From: Methylotenera oryzisoli | Lineage (GTDB): Bacteria > Pseudomonadota > Gammaproteobacteria > Burkholderiales > Methylophilaceae | Assembly: GCF_004661485.1 (NCBI RefSeq) | Contig: NZ_PQVH01000006.1 | Coordinates: forward strand, 62,001-126,000 | Length of the DNA stretch: 64,000 bases | Direction: 5' to 3' | Shown here: positions 17,831 through 26,819 of the stretch, one piece after another | Layout of the letters: every line of letters starts with the position of its first letter | Position numbering within the stretch: position 1 is the first letter of the stretch | Translations under genes and position numbers: made by a program | Notes under the pieces: model-generated | Told to the model about the DNA's origin: nothing | The model's input: the letters and a program-made list of their open reading frames with translations, nothing else | Database searches by the model: none

Positions 17831-18282
17831 CTAGTCTCTAACGTCCGATGGCAACTTAACAATGGTCAGCCAGAAACTTTCAATTGCTTGAATCACTTTG
17901 ATAAACTGATCTAAATCTACCGGTTTGCTCACGTAGCAATTGGCATGCAAATCGTAAGTACGCAGGATATCTTTCTCTGCTTCAGAAGAAGTCACAATCA
18001 CTACTGGGATACGTTTAAGCGCAGGGTCTGATTAATTTCAGCGAGTACCTCACGCCCGTCTTTTTTAGGAAGGTTCAGGTCCAGCAACACCACATCAGGG
18101 GTGGGCGCATCTGCGTATTGGCCTTCTTTACGCAAGAACGCCAGCGCTTCCACGCCATCTTTAACCACATTCAGGTTGTTACTTATCTTACTTTCACGCA
18201 ATGCTTCCTGCGTTAATCTAACGTCGCCGGGGTTGTCCTCAGCTAATAAAAACTCAACCTGCCTACTCACTTCATTCTCCAT
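17831..18282 (-). pseudogene. Rcp1-type single-domain response regulator, frameshifted
   Basis: A complete receiver domain is spread over two frames. The first runs from the ATG at 18282 (AAAGGA upstream) through AEDNPGDVRL and LLDLNLPKKDG, then derails after AEIN and stops at 18001. The second picks up exactly where the fold should continue, with [13 protein letters not shown] (Thr/Ser site) and [12 protein letters not shown] (conserved Lys), ending at 17831. One base missing near 18024-18031 explains it. It may be a real inactivation or a sequencing error. The start overlaps the kinase stop, and it would be the kinase's natural phosphoacceptor. Confidence 0.85.
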
Positions 18283-19891
18283 GATGTTTCCTTTCCCCAT
18301 GATGTATGGGTAAGGTAAAATAAAAAACTGCACCCTTGCCGACTTCGGACTCTATCCAAATCCTACCGCCATGTCGTTCAACGATTTTCTTGCAAACAGA
18401 GAGGCCTATACCCGTGCCCGGGTACTCATGCTTACCATGCAAGCGCTGAAAGATAATAAAAATGCGCTCAAAGAAATCTGGGGCGATACCGATGCCGTTA
18501 TCGCGTACGGAAAATAACCACTCACCCTCTTTTTTCTCTGCGCCTACATGAATAATGGGGGAAGTATCCCCGCGAAACTTGATACCGTTACCTATCAGGT
18601 TCTGGAACAACTGCGTAAGCTGTGAAACATCCGCGTCCAGCCTAGGCATAGGGTCACGCGTCACTACCGCGCCAGACTCTTCAATAGCCAGGCGCAAGTT
18701 TGACACTGCACGCTCTAATGCAACGGAGGTCTCGCATGTTTCCATTTGCTTACCATGTGTACCAATGCGCGACATGGTAAGTAAATCAATAATAAGTGCC
18801 TGCATGCGGGTAGCACCATCTACCGCATAGCCGATAAACTCGTTCGCATCCTGATCCAGCTTATCTTTATAGCGCCTTGCCAATAGCTGCGTATAGCTGG
18901 CCACCATACGTAAAGGCTCCTGCAAATCGTGTGAGGCAACGTAGGCAAACTGCTCCAGCTCACGATTAGAGTTGGCTAACTCTTCTGTACGCTGCGCCAG
19001 CGCCTCTTGGGTCTGTTTAAATGCGGTAATATCCGAGAACTCAGCAATCACCTGCGTCACTTTGCCGGCCGCGTCTTTAACGGCATTCATATTCATCCAG
19101 GCCAAATAATCATCACCCTGCTTATTTTTTAACCAAATTTCCCCTTGCCACTGGCCGCCACCTATCACTGTGTTCCAAAGGTCTTGGTATAAGGTCGGCT
19201 CCAGCTCTGCCAGCAAGTTTTGCATCGGTGTGCCAATCAGCGCGTCGGAAGCATAGCCCGTAATCTTAGCCACCGATTTATTGACATGAAGCATACGGCC
19301 TTTCACATCAGCAATAATCACGGCCTCTAAATTACTTTCAAACACTTGCGCTAGTAAGCGCAGCATTTCATGGTCAGCATGGAAATAAGCAGAAAGGGAA
19401 AGCTCAGAATCAAACATGGCAATTTTAGTAATCGCCTTTGAATATGCGAGAAAACGTTCAGCATCATTGCCCACCAAACGCATTACTTCCGGTAGGACCA
19501 AAGATAAATATTTGTTATATGCGCCTAAATACCAGCGTGGCTCCAACCCTATTTGCTGATAGCTAACGCCGACCTGCAAGCGGCTTTTGATATAGTCAGG
19601 GCCGTAATCTCCGGCAAAAACCTTCTTAAAGTATTCTTGTTGTTTTTGTTTAAGCTGTGACAATTGCTCAGGATTACTAAGGTTCGCAGCCATTTCTGGG
19701 TGGCTGTCCAGATGTTGGGATAAGCTGTCAGCAAAGGCACTCTCAAGTGGCGCTAGCAAAGGCCCCAGCTCCTTAAGCAACAGAGAGTCTTGCTCGCTGA
19801 ACTCAAGCACATCCTTACGCGACTGAACCTCATCGGCGCTCGGGGTCATGCTGTCGATTAAAGCATCAACGGTAGGCTGGTGCAATAACAT
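18272..19891 (-). CDS. globin-sensor PAS histidine kinase
   Basis: A soluble kinase of about 539 residues. Residues about 30-180 match the globin-coupled sensor fold (YIKSRLQVGVSYQQIGL, then PRWYLGAYNKYL), but the proximal heme His of the family (GxxH) is Tyr here, near residue 111. A PAS domain (about 185-300) follows, then HisKA with the phytochrome-like box ASHDLQEPLR and HATPase (DNGIGI, GTGIGLSVCKKI). The start is the ATG at 19891, with GGGAG six bases upstream; the GTG at 19903 overlaps that site. A c-di-GMP riboswitch lies in its leader. It overlaps the receiver gene by 11 bases. Confidence 0.9.
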   Translation of the reverse strand: MLLHQPTVDALIDSMTPSADEVQSRKDVLEFSEQDSLLLKELGPLLAPLESAFADSLSQHLDSHPEMAANLSNPEQLSQLKQKQQEYFKKVFAGDYGPDYIKSRLQVGVSYQQIGLEPRWYLGAYNKYLSLVLPEVMRLVGNDAERFLAYSKAITKIAMFDSELSLSAYFHADHEMLRLLAQVFESNLEAVIIADVKGRMLHVNKSVAKITGYASDALIGTPMQNLLAELEPTLYQDLWNTVIGGGQWQGEIWLKNKQGDDYLAWMNMNAVKDAAGKVTQVIAEFSDITAFKQTQEALAQRTEELANSNRELEQFAYVASHDLQEPLRMVASYTQLLARRYKDKLDQDANEFIGYAVDGATRMQALIIDLLTMSRIGTHGKQMETCETSVALERAVSNLRLAIEESGAVVTRDPMPRLDADVSQLTQLFQNLIGNGIKFRGDTSPIIHVGAEKKEGEWLFSVRDNGIGIAPDFFERIFIIFQRLHGKHEYPGTGIGLSVCKKIVERHGGRIWIESEVGKGAVFYFTLPIHHGERKHHGE

Positions 19892-19986
19892 ATTGTCTCC
19901 CACAAAAGTACTAATCTCGTTCCTGAATCCCTAAGGAGGGCTGGAGGTAGCATGGGAGTAATATGTAGAGATACGGGGAATCCGCA

Positions 19987-20077
19987 CATCTGGTACTCCC
20001 GCTATCTTAGAACTTACGCCCCTTAGACCGGTGATTTTGCGCCCTCGCTTTTCAGCTGAGTTTGCCTTTTTCAAATG
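19987..20077 (-). ncRNA. c-di-GMP-I (GEMM-I) riboswitch aptamer
   Basis: Read on the minus strand, the leader of the kinase operon carries the GEMM-I core: AAGGCAAAC, a stem CUC/GAG capped by a GAAA tetraloop, GGGCGCAAA, CCGGUCUAAG, and UAGCGGGAGUACC. P1 closes perfectly: CAUUUG (20077-20072) pairs with CAGAUG (19992-19987), with one wobble. Downstream, UACUCCC (19960-19954) can pair with GGGAGUA inside the aptamer (20000-19994). The overlapping CUCCCAU can instead pair with the GUGGGAG that holds the kinase ribosome-binding site. This suggests ligand binding frees CUCCCAU to mask the site, an OFF switch acting on translation (inference). Confidence 0.9.
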
Positions 20078-20089
20078 CAATGCCGCATG

Positions 20090-20118
20090 AGTATCAGTAG
20101 ATTTATAAAATCAGTCAA
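20090..20118 (-). promoter_or_regulatory. sigma-70 promoter of the riboswitch-headed operon
   Basis: TTGACT (20118-20113) and GATACT (20095-20090) on the minus strand, 17 bases apart. Transcription would begin near 20083, a few bases before the P1 stem of the aptamer. The remaining sequence to 20365 holds no gene. It has a small hairpin, TTGATG/CATCAA (20194-20210), and the unrecognised promoter of the divergent pseudokinase gene. Confidence 0.5.
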
Positions 20119-20365
20119 CCACCCATTCTAGTGAATGACCTGTATGCTAAGTTTAGCCATGCATCACAACCATCGACTACAAACCCACCAGATTTGATGC
20201 TTGCCATCAAGCCTAGTGATATGATGTAACCGTATAAACACTTAAGATGACATAACAAAGATTAGGTGTGACTTTTGCCAAAAAATGGGCACAGAATGAT
20301 GTAGCACTCACATCAGCAGACCCAGTGTTAATCCACGCAAAATCACATCCCGTCAGGAAAAATCC

Positions 20366-22684
20366 ATGCTCAGCAAAATAGGCCGCTTTGAATTGCTACG
20401 TAAGCTTGATGAAAGCAAACAAAATACCGTCTATTTAGCCCGCGACTCTCACATGGAGCGTGAGGTCTTGATTAAACTGCTACCCAATGGCGATTGGCCA
20501 CTTGAGGTTTTGTTACCGCAGGTACGCCTTGTCAGCAAATTACAGCATAAGAATATTGCCACACTACTGGACGCAGGCGAGCATGAGGGCGCACCTTATC
20601 TGGTCTACGCATTGGTTAACGGCACCATGCTATCGCAGCAATTAAAATCATCTGAACCATGGGCCGCCACACTAGCTGCTCAAATGATTGCTGACGTACT
20701 CAAAGCAGTGAGTTACGCACACGCTCAGGGCTTACTGCCCTTAGGTCTGCAGGCAGAGCACATCATGATCGCCAAAGATCAAACGCCCATGCTGATAGGT
20801 ATCGGCATGGCTGGTTTTGCAACAAAAAACCAGCATACGCACTACACCGCACCCGAGCTTATCGCTGGTAACAAGGCTACAGTTGCCGCAGATATATTTT
20901 CATTAGGGGTTTTGCTGCATGAGCTAGTGACAGGGCTGCCTTTTATTGAAAAAGCAAAAACACCTACGGCTCTAGCCAAGGCTGGCGTCATCCCCCAGCA
21001 ACCGATGCAGATTCATCTTGATGAAGCCTTAGAGTGCATCACCCTGAAAGCCACGAGCAAAGCGCCGGAGGATAGGTTCGCAAATGCTGAAAGCATGCGC
21101 AAGGCTTTGCAAGATTACCTAACGCCAGTACAAGGCGAGCATAAACCCGTAGACGCGCACAGCACGATGGATTTTTTGCTGCGGCGCATGCGTAGCAAAA
21201 GTGACTTTCCTGCACTGTCACACACCATTAGCGAAATCAATCGGCTGGCAGATGACGACTCCGCCAGTAACAACGCGCTGGCGCAAAGCATTCTGAATGA
21301 CTTTGCACTCACTAATAAATTATTAAAACTGGTGAATACCGTTACCTACGGGCAATTTGGCGGTCATATCAACACTATCTCCAAAGCCGTGGTCATCTTG
21401 GGCTTTGAAACCATACGCAATGTAGCAATGTCACTGATATTACTGGATTTTCTGCAAAATAAAGCACAGGCATCCCAGTTAAAAGACGACGTACTTTCAT
21501 CATTCTTTGCCGGCATCGTCGCGGCACAGTTAGCGCCCACTAGCCATGTCAGAAATGCAGAAGAAGCAATTATTTGCTCCATGTTCCGCAATTTAGGCAA
21601 ACTACTCGCCAGCTTTTACTTTTTTGAAGAAAGCCAGCAAGTTGCACGCCTGATTGACCAAGGTGATAGTGAAGACAAAGCCGCAGTTAAAGTGCTGGGC
21701 ATGACTTACAACGAGCTGGGTATAGGCGTTGCAAAAAGCTGGAACTTCCCGCCGCGCTTAATCGCCGGTATGCGTAAACTAGATAGCAATAAAATCATCA
21801 AACCGAATGGTGAGCTGGAGAGCTTGTCGCTAACGGTTAATCTGGCCAATGAACTATGCACGATTGCCAGCAACGGCAATATCGCCGACAAATCCAAAGC
21901 GCTCAAACAACTGACAACCCGCTACGAAAATGCACTTAGCGTATCAGAACAGCAACTGCGTAAATCGATGGAGCAGGCTTTAGATGAGCTTGCCGCGCGC
22001 GCCAGAGTAGTGGGCATCAACGTGGCACAAAGCCAGTTAATGACTCGTGTTAACACTTGGATAGGCGCGCGTGCTGAGGCATCGCACAAAGCGACGGAAG
22101 AAACCGAGCTCACCGCATTAGGTATCAATCTTGAGGCAGCAGATGAAAAAGGCAGCGAGCCGACGAAGCCTGATTCTGAGTCCATCCTCACTGAAGGTAT
22201 TCAGGAAGTCACTAACACCCTGATTGAAGACCACCAACTCAATGACATTATGCAGATGGTGCTGGAAACCATGCACCGTGGCATGGGCTTTAACCGCACC
22301 ATCCTGTTTATTCGAGATGTCAAAAACAATCAAATGGTGGCACGCTTCGGCTTTGGTCAGGACATTGATACGGTACTGAAGAAATTCAGGTTCGGCTTAG
22401 ACTTCACTCCTGATGTATTTCACCTTGCAACCAGCAAGGGTGCCGACTTGATGCTAGAAGATATTACGGCGGAAAATGTAACAGCTAAGATTCCGCAGTG
22501 GTACAGGCAAGCGGTATCGTCACAAAGTTTTTTACTGCTGCCGATTATGGTAAATAACAAAGCACTCGGCATGTTTTACGCAGATATGGAGCATGCCAAT
22601 AGCATGCAGGTTTCGACCAGACAGCTCTCCCTATTGCGCACACTGCGTAATCAGTCAGTGCTCGCGATCAAGCAAAAAGGCTAG
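20366..22684 (+). CDS. pseudokinase-HDOD-GAF signalling protein
   Basis: A 772-residue cytoplasmic protein. Residues 1-255 have a eukaryotic-type Ser/Thr kinase fold (IGRFELLRKL, the VLIK lysine, YTAPEL, ADIFSLGVLLHEL). The catalytic loop reads PLGLQAEH where HRDLKPxN is expected, and no DFG is present, so catalysis is unlikely. An HDOD domain (about 280-480) and a C-terminal GAF domain (about 620-770) follow. HDOD proteins take part in signal transduction and c-di-GMP networks (family knowledge); the ligand is unknown. AGGAAAAA precedes the ATG. It is divergent from the riboswitch operon. Confidence 0.85.
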   Translation: MLSKIGRFELLRKLDESKQNTVYLARDSHMEREVLIKLLPNGDWPLEVLLPQVRLVSKLQHKNIATLLDAGEHEGAPYLVYALVNGTMLSQQLKSSEPWAATLAAQMIADVLKAVSYAHAQGLLPLGLQAEHIMIAKDQTPMLIGIGMAGFATKNQHTHYTAPELIAGNKATVAADIFSLGVLLHELVTGLPFIEKAKTPTALAKAGVIPQQPMQIHLDEALECITLKATSKAPEDRFANAESMRKALQDYLTPVQGEHKPVDAHSTMDFLLRRMRSKSDFPALSHTISEINRLADDDSASNNALAQSILNDFALTNKLLKLVNTVTYGQFGGHINTISKAVVILGFETIRNVAMSLILLDFLQNKAQASQLKDDVLSSFFAGIVAAQLAPTSHVRNAEEAIICSMFRNLGKLLASFYFFEESQQVARLIDQGDSEDKAAVKVLGMTYNELGIGVAKSWNFPPRLIAGMRKLDSNKIIKPNGELESLSLTVNLANELCTIASNGNIADKSKALKQLTTRYENALSVSEQQLRKSMEQALDELAARARVVGINVAQSQLMTRVNTWIGARAEASHKATEETELTALGINLEAADEKGSEPTKPDSESILTEGIQEVTNTLIEDHQLNDIMQMVLETMHRGMGFNRTILFIRDVKNNQMVARFGFGQDIDTVLKKFRFGLDFTPDVFHLATSKGADLMLEDITAENVTAKIPQWYRQAVSSQSFLLLPIMVNNKALGMFYADMEHANSMQVSTRQLSLLRTLRNQSVLAIKQKG

Positions 22685-22821
22685 ATTCAGGGATGAAAGC
22701 TAGGCGGTAATCTGCAAGAATTGTTAACAATCAACGGCAGCTTGACGTGAGTCAATGCCAAACACAGCATTTACCGTCATCATAAGCACCATGTCTAACA
22801 CCAATAGCGCTTGGTAGCATT

Positions 22822-23997
22822 ATGCTGAACTTTGATATTGTGATTGTCGGGGCCGGCCCGGCTGGACTATGCTTTGCGCAGGCTGTTGCCGGATGCGGCC
22901 TACGTATTGCCATACTAGAGCGTCAGCCGGAATCAATGCTGGCAGACCCCGCTTTTGATGGGCGTGAAATTGCCCTCACACATCACTCCGCACATATCAT
23001 GCAAGCACTGGGGTTGTGGCAACGCATTGATAACAATGCTATTTCTCTATTGCGCGATGCACAGGTACTTAACGGCCCATCGCTTTATGCCATGCAGATT
23101 GAGCACGACGCCAATAAAACCGCGTCCTTAGGCTATTTAGTCGCCAATCACCTGATCCGCAAAGCTGCCTATGAAGCTGTGAAAGCATCTCCGGATATCA
23201 CTTTACTTACAGCGTCGGACATTACCGCCATCAGCACGGATAATGACGGCGCCTATATCAGCCTTGCCAATGGCACCAAAGTGCAAGCACAGCTATTGGT
23301 GGCGGCAGATAGCCGTTTCTCTGAAACCAGACGTGCGATGGGCATCCCTGCCACCATGCATGACTTTGGCAAAACCATGATGGTATGCGTGATGGAGCAT
23401 AGCATCCCGCATCATCACGTAGCATGGGAGTGGTTTGACTACGGCCAAACCTTGGCGCTCTTGCCAATGAACGGCACACAATCCTCTGTGGTCATCACCC
23501 TGCCCGCTGCTGACATTCAACGGCTGATGTCGCTGAACGAAGCCGAGTTTAATCAGGAAATTGCGTTACGCTTTAAGCATAGATTAGGCAGCATGCAACT
23601 AGCATCGACCCGCCATGCCTACCCCCTAGTCACCGCCTACGCCAGCCAACTAGTTGCAAAACGCTTTGCTTTGATTGGGGATGCTGCGGTGGGGATGCAC
23701 CCGGTCACAGCACATGGTTTTAATTTTGGATTATTTGGTATCAATGTGCTTGCCGATGAAATTAAAACGGCTAAATCACGTGGCAGCAATATCGCCGCCA
23801 GTGCCCTGCTTGAGCGCTACCAAAGAAAGCATCGCTTCAAAACACGCCCACTGTTTTTGGCGACCCATGCAATTGCCAAGCTGTATGGGAATGACACGAT
23901 ACCGGCACGCCTGATTAGAGCGGCATCATTGCGCCTAGGTAACAGCATCTCGCCTTTTAAACGTGCCGTGGCGCACATGCTGACAGAAGCTAGTTAA
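22822..23997 (+). CDS. ubiM: FAD monooxygenase of the UbiH/COQ6 family, probably UbiM
   Basis: A 391-residue flavoprotein for a ring hydroxylation in ubiquinone synthesis. The FAD site is plain: VGAGPAGLCFAQ at residue 8, the DGREIALTHHS segment near residue 48, and GDAAVGMHPVTAHGFNFGL near residue 285. FDGREIALTH and the C-terminal RLIRAASLRL...PFKRAVA pattern are closest to UbiM-type hydroxylases of betaproteobacteria. I infer C5/C6 regioselectivity from that and cannot prove it. It probably stands alone; the upstream 137 bases show no clear ribosome-binding site, and it is convergent with the next GGDEF/EAL gene. Confidence 0.8.
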   Translation: MLNFDIVIVGAGPAGLCFAQAVAGCGLRIAILERQPESMLADPAFDGREIALTHHSAHIMQALGLWQRIDNNAISLLRDAQVLNGPSLYAMQIEHDANKTASLGYLVANHLIRKAAYEAVKASPDITLLTASDITAISTDNDGAYISLANGTKVQAQLLVAADSRFSETRRAMGIPATMHDFGKTMMVCVMEHSIPHHHVAWEWFDYGQTLALLPMNGTQSSVVITLPAADIQRLMSLNEAEFNQEIALRFKHRLGSMQLASTRHAYPLVTAYASQLVAKRFALIGDAAVGMHPVTAHGFNFGLFGINVLADEIKTAKSRGSNIAASALLERYQRKHRFKTRPLFLATHAIAKLYGNDTIPARLIRAASLRLGNSISPFKRAVAHMLTEAS

Positions 23998-24044
23998 TAG
24001 GGAAGAAACCTAGCGTCTGGTATCGCTGCAAGACAAGCGTAGGC

Positions 24045-26267
24045 TTAAACTAGCTTGGTGATATTGCCATGCTGCGCATAATCATGCATTAATGCATCAA
24101 ACTGCTCAATAGGTAACGGCTTGCTAAATAAATAGCCTTGATACGCCTTACACTCATGCTGCTTCAGGAACGCCAGTTGTGCTTCAGTCTCTACCCCTTC
24201 AGCAATCACGTTGAGACTAAAGTTCTGCGCCATATCGATAATCGTTTTGACCATCACTGCATCACTTTTATCGGTGGTGATATCACGTACAAAGCTTTGG
24301 TCAATTTTAATCTGATCCAGCGGCAAACGTTTTAAATAAGAGAGTGAAGAAAAGCCAGTACCAAAGTCATCCAAAGACAGCGTCACGCCTACCGTTTGCC
24401 TTAGCAGGTTCTTTTTGGCGATCACATCAGTAATATCATCCAATGCAACACTTTCTGTCAGTTCTAATTTAAGGCGCGACGGGTCAATCCCATGTTTATG
24501 AATCGCCGCAATCACCTGATCTACGAAATGCGTTTGTTTAAACTGCTGTGCACTAATATTTACCGCCAGCACTAAATCACACATTTTCGCATTGTTGCTC
24601 CAAAGCGCAATCTGGCGGCAGGCTTCATCCAGCACCCAATCACCAATATTAAGAATCAATGCGCTTTCCTCTGCCACCGGAATAAAATGCGCGGGAGAAA
24701 TCATGCCGCGTTGCGGGTGCACCCAGCGAATCAAGGCCTCTGCACCGATTGGTTTATTTTCATGATCGACCTGTAGCTGATAATGCAACTCAAATTGATC
24801 AGTCTCCAGTGCATTATGTAAATCAGACTCCAAGGTAGCGCGCACCTCCACCAGCTCTTGCATTTGCGGATCAAAAAAGCGCGTGCGGTTACGACCACCA
24901 TCCTTTGCCTGATACATGGCCATGTCGGCACGCTTAATCAGCTCATCGACATCTTTATCATGGCCACAAAACAGCGAGACACCAATGCTGGATGAGCTGT
25001 GAATATGCACATTATTAATTTTGTAGGGCTCGGCCAGCGCCAGACGTATGGTTTCTGCAATCTTAGCCGCCGTACGCGAGGCTTCTTCCAAGCTCTCGCC
25101 TAAGCGTTCCACCAGCACGACAAACTCATCACCGCCCTGGCGCGCCACGGTATCAATCTCACGCACACAAGCGGTAATTCTTTTTGCCACTTCAATTAAG
25201 AGCAAATCGCCATCACCATGGCCTTGCGTATCGTTAATGACTTTAAATTTATCTAAATCCAGAAATAGCAAAGCGCCATACTGCATGCTGCGCGCCGAAG
25301 TCGCCAAGGCTATACCTAATCTATCCAGCATTAAGCGTCGATTAGATAAACCGGTTAACGGGTCTTTGTACGCTAACTTCTGCACCTCTTCTTCTGCCCG
25401 TTTACGGTCACTAATATCACGGCCTACCGATTGGATCTCTGTGAGCTGACCATGCTCATCAAAAATACCGCGGTTACTAAACTGCATCCAGTGAACGGCT
25501 CCCGTTGCCGACAGTACCCGATTTTCTATCATCACCACTGGGTTAGCAAAGGACAACATAGCTAACTCGTCCACCACGCGCTGTAAATCTTCGGCATAGA
25601 CCACAGGCTTCCAGGTGGAGCCTATCATCTCCTGTTCAGTCTTACCAAAGAAGCGACAATAAACATCATTCACAAAAATATAAGTACCGTCTGCACGCAA
25701 CCTTGAAATCACTTCAGTCTGATCCTGCACCACTGAACGGAAGCGCTCCTCACTCCCGCGCAGTACCGCCTCTGCTTTTTTAATCGCACTAATGTCGGTG
25801 AGCAGCACAAAAAAACCTTTTACCTCACCATCTCTCACATCGGGGATGTAATTTGTTAAAGAGTGGCGTGAGCAGCTACTGTCTGCATTAGGGATAATTC
25901 GCTCAAAGGTCTGTGGCTCACCTCTTAATGCGCCTTCAATATGCGGGAGATTGAGGCGGTAAAGTTCATCCCCCAGCAACTCCCAAATATACTTGCCTCT
26001 CAGCTGGCTAGCCTCAACACCAAACCACGCTTCATATGCTTTATTGGCAAGGCGGTTTTTTAGTGTGTTATCCCAATAGCCGACCACGGATGGCAAGCAA
26101 TCGAGTACCTTCTGAATAACAGCGCTGGATGATAATAATGACTCTGCCTCTTGATCAAAAACAGAAGAAAGCGTGGATAAGGCTTCTGCTGGCATCATGC
26201 CTTCAGCATCCCCAGCGGGTACACTTGTGGAGCTAGCGGCTGGGGTTGGATTGTGCGGAAGTTTCAT
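24045..26267 (-). CDS. PAS-PAS-GGDEF-EAL c-di-GMP protein
   Basis: A 740-residue soluble protein. Two PAS domains with PAC-like ends (about residues 55-175 and 185-305) precede GGDEF and EAL. GGDEF has the I-site REID. All EAL motifs are intact: EALIRW, VNIS, LTES, DDFG, KID, AEGVE and QGY. It could work in either direction depending on PAS input; no heme or flavin ligand can be assigned. No ribosome-binding site is obvious before the ATG. It is monocistronic, separated by 217 bases from a small gene on the same strand. Confidence 0.9.
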   Translation of the reverse strand: MKLPHNPTPAASSTSVPAGDAEGMMPAEALSTLSSVFDQEAESLLSSSAVIQKVLDCLPSVVGYWDNTLKNRLANKAYEAWFGVEASQLRGKYIWELLGDELYRLNLPHIEGALRGEPQTFERIIPNADSSCSRHSLTNYIPDVRDGEVKGFFVLLTDISAIKKAEAVLRGSEERFRSVVQDQTEVISRLRADGTYIFVNDVYCRFFGKTEQEMIGSTWKPVVYAEDLQRVVDELAMLSFANPVVMIENRVLSATGAVHWMQFSNRGIFDEHGQLTEIQSVGRDISDRKRAEEEVQKLAYKDPLTGLSNRRLMLDRLGIALATSARSMQYGALLFLDLDKFKVINDTQGHGDGDLLLIEVAKRITACVREIDTVARQGGDEFVVLVERLGESLEEASRTAAKIAETIRLALAEPYKINNVHIHSSSSIGVSLFCGHDKDVDELIKRADMAMYQAKDGGRNRTRFFDPQMQELVEVRATLESDLHNALETDQFELHYQLQVDHENKPIGAEALIRWVHPQRGMISPAHFIPVAEESALILNIGDWVLDEACRQIALWSNNAKMCDLVLAVNISAQQFKQTHFVDQVIAAIHKHGIDPSRLKLELTESVALDDITDVIAKKNLLRQTVGVTLSLDDFGTGFSSLSYLKRLPLDQIKIDQSFVRDITTDKSDAVMVKTIIDMAQNFSLNVIAEGVETEAQLAFLKQHECKAYQGYLFSKPLPIEQFDALMHDYAQHGNITKLV

Positions 26268-26406
26268 AATGGCATAGTGCCATAACTTATTAAAGTTAAA
26301 AAGCTATTAGTCATAAACCAACCATTAGTTGACGCAACGCTGCATCATAAAACCGCTTTTGCCAGCTGCGCTAATTAGGTAGGCTTCATCAAGATGCCGC
26401 AACAAA

Positions 26407-26426
26407 AAAGGAGCCTAAGCTCCTTT
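26407..26426 (-). terminator. intrinsic terminator of the small basic-protein gene
   Basis: AAAGGAGC and GCTCCTTT form an 8-bp stem around a 4-base loop, with a run of six T on the minus strand. It lies about 58 bases past the stop of the 26485-26604 gene. An almost identical hairpin sits at 63371-63396. Confidence 0.8.
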
Positions 26427-26484
26427 AAAGTTAAATACACGGCACCCGCCCTCCACATGAGCCAAGGTGCACATCCATCTTATC

Positions 26485-26604
26485 CTACTTTTTGGGCATA
26501 CTAGGCTTGCTTGGCATGACGGTGGAACCCGGCATCACTACTGCTTTTTTGCTTTGCTTAGGTTTTTTTGCCTCTTTGTTTTTGTGTAGCTGTCCTTTTG
26601 CCAT
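26485..26604 (-). CDS. 39-residue lysine-rich small protein
   Basis: A short gene with strong signals: GAGGAGAAA lies five bases before the ATG at 26604 and an intrinsic terminator follows. The product begins MAKGQLHKNKEAKKPKQSKK and ends with MPSKPSMPKK, highly basic and probably unstructured. Short proteins with a MAKGQ.R.NKE.KKPK start recur in proteobacteria as conserved hypotheticals (recalled, not searched). The charge suggests nucleic-acid or ribosome contact, but no function is known. The 215 bases between it and the tRNA hold nothing I recognise. Confidence 0.75.
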   Translation of the reverse strand: MAKGQLHKNKEAKKPKQSKKAVVMPGSTVMPSKPSMPKK

Positions 26605-26819
26605 GATGTTTCTCCTCAAATGTTTAACATCAAACTGATTGCGCAAACGGGTTTGTCCTAGCAATCACTGGATTGGACTAAGCGCTGCATCAATGGTTTC
26701 ATTCTGGAATACTGGAGTGATATGCAAACGAATGATAGGACAGCAGTGTGGGCGCCAAACAGAAGCCACGGTGCGGTTCGCCAATGATGCAAACCTAGAG
26801 GTAAAAACTGGGGAATATA

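Noticed and set aside
20194-20210. TTGATG/CATCAA hairpin as a second riboswitch element
   Set aside because: Only six base pairs, no conserved aptamer core around it; mentioned only as local structure.
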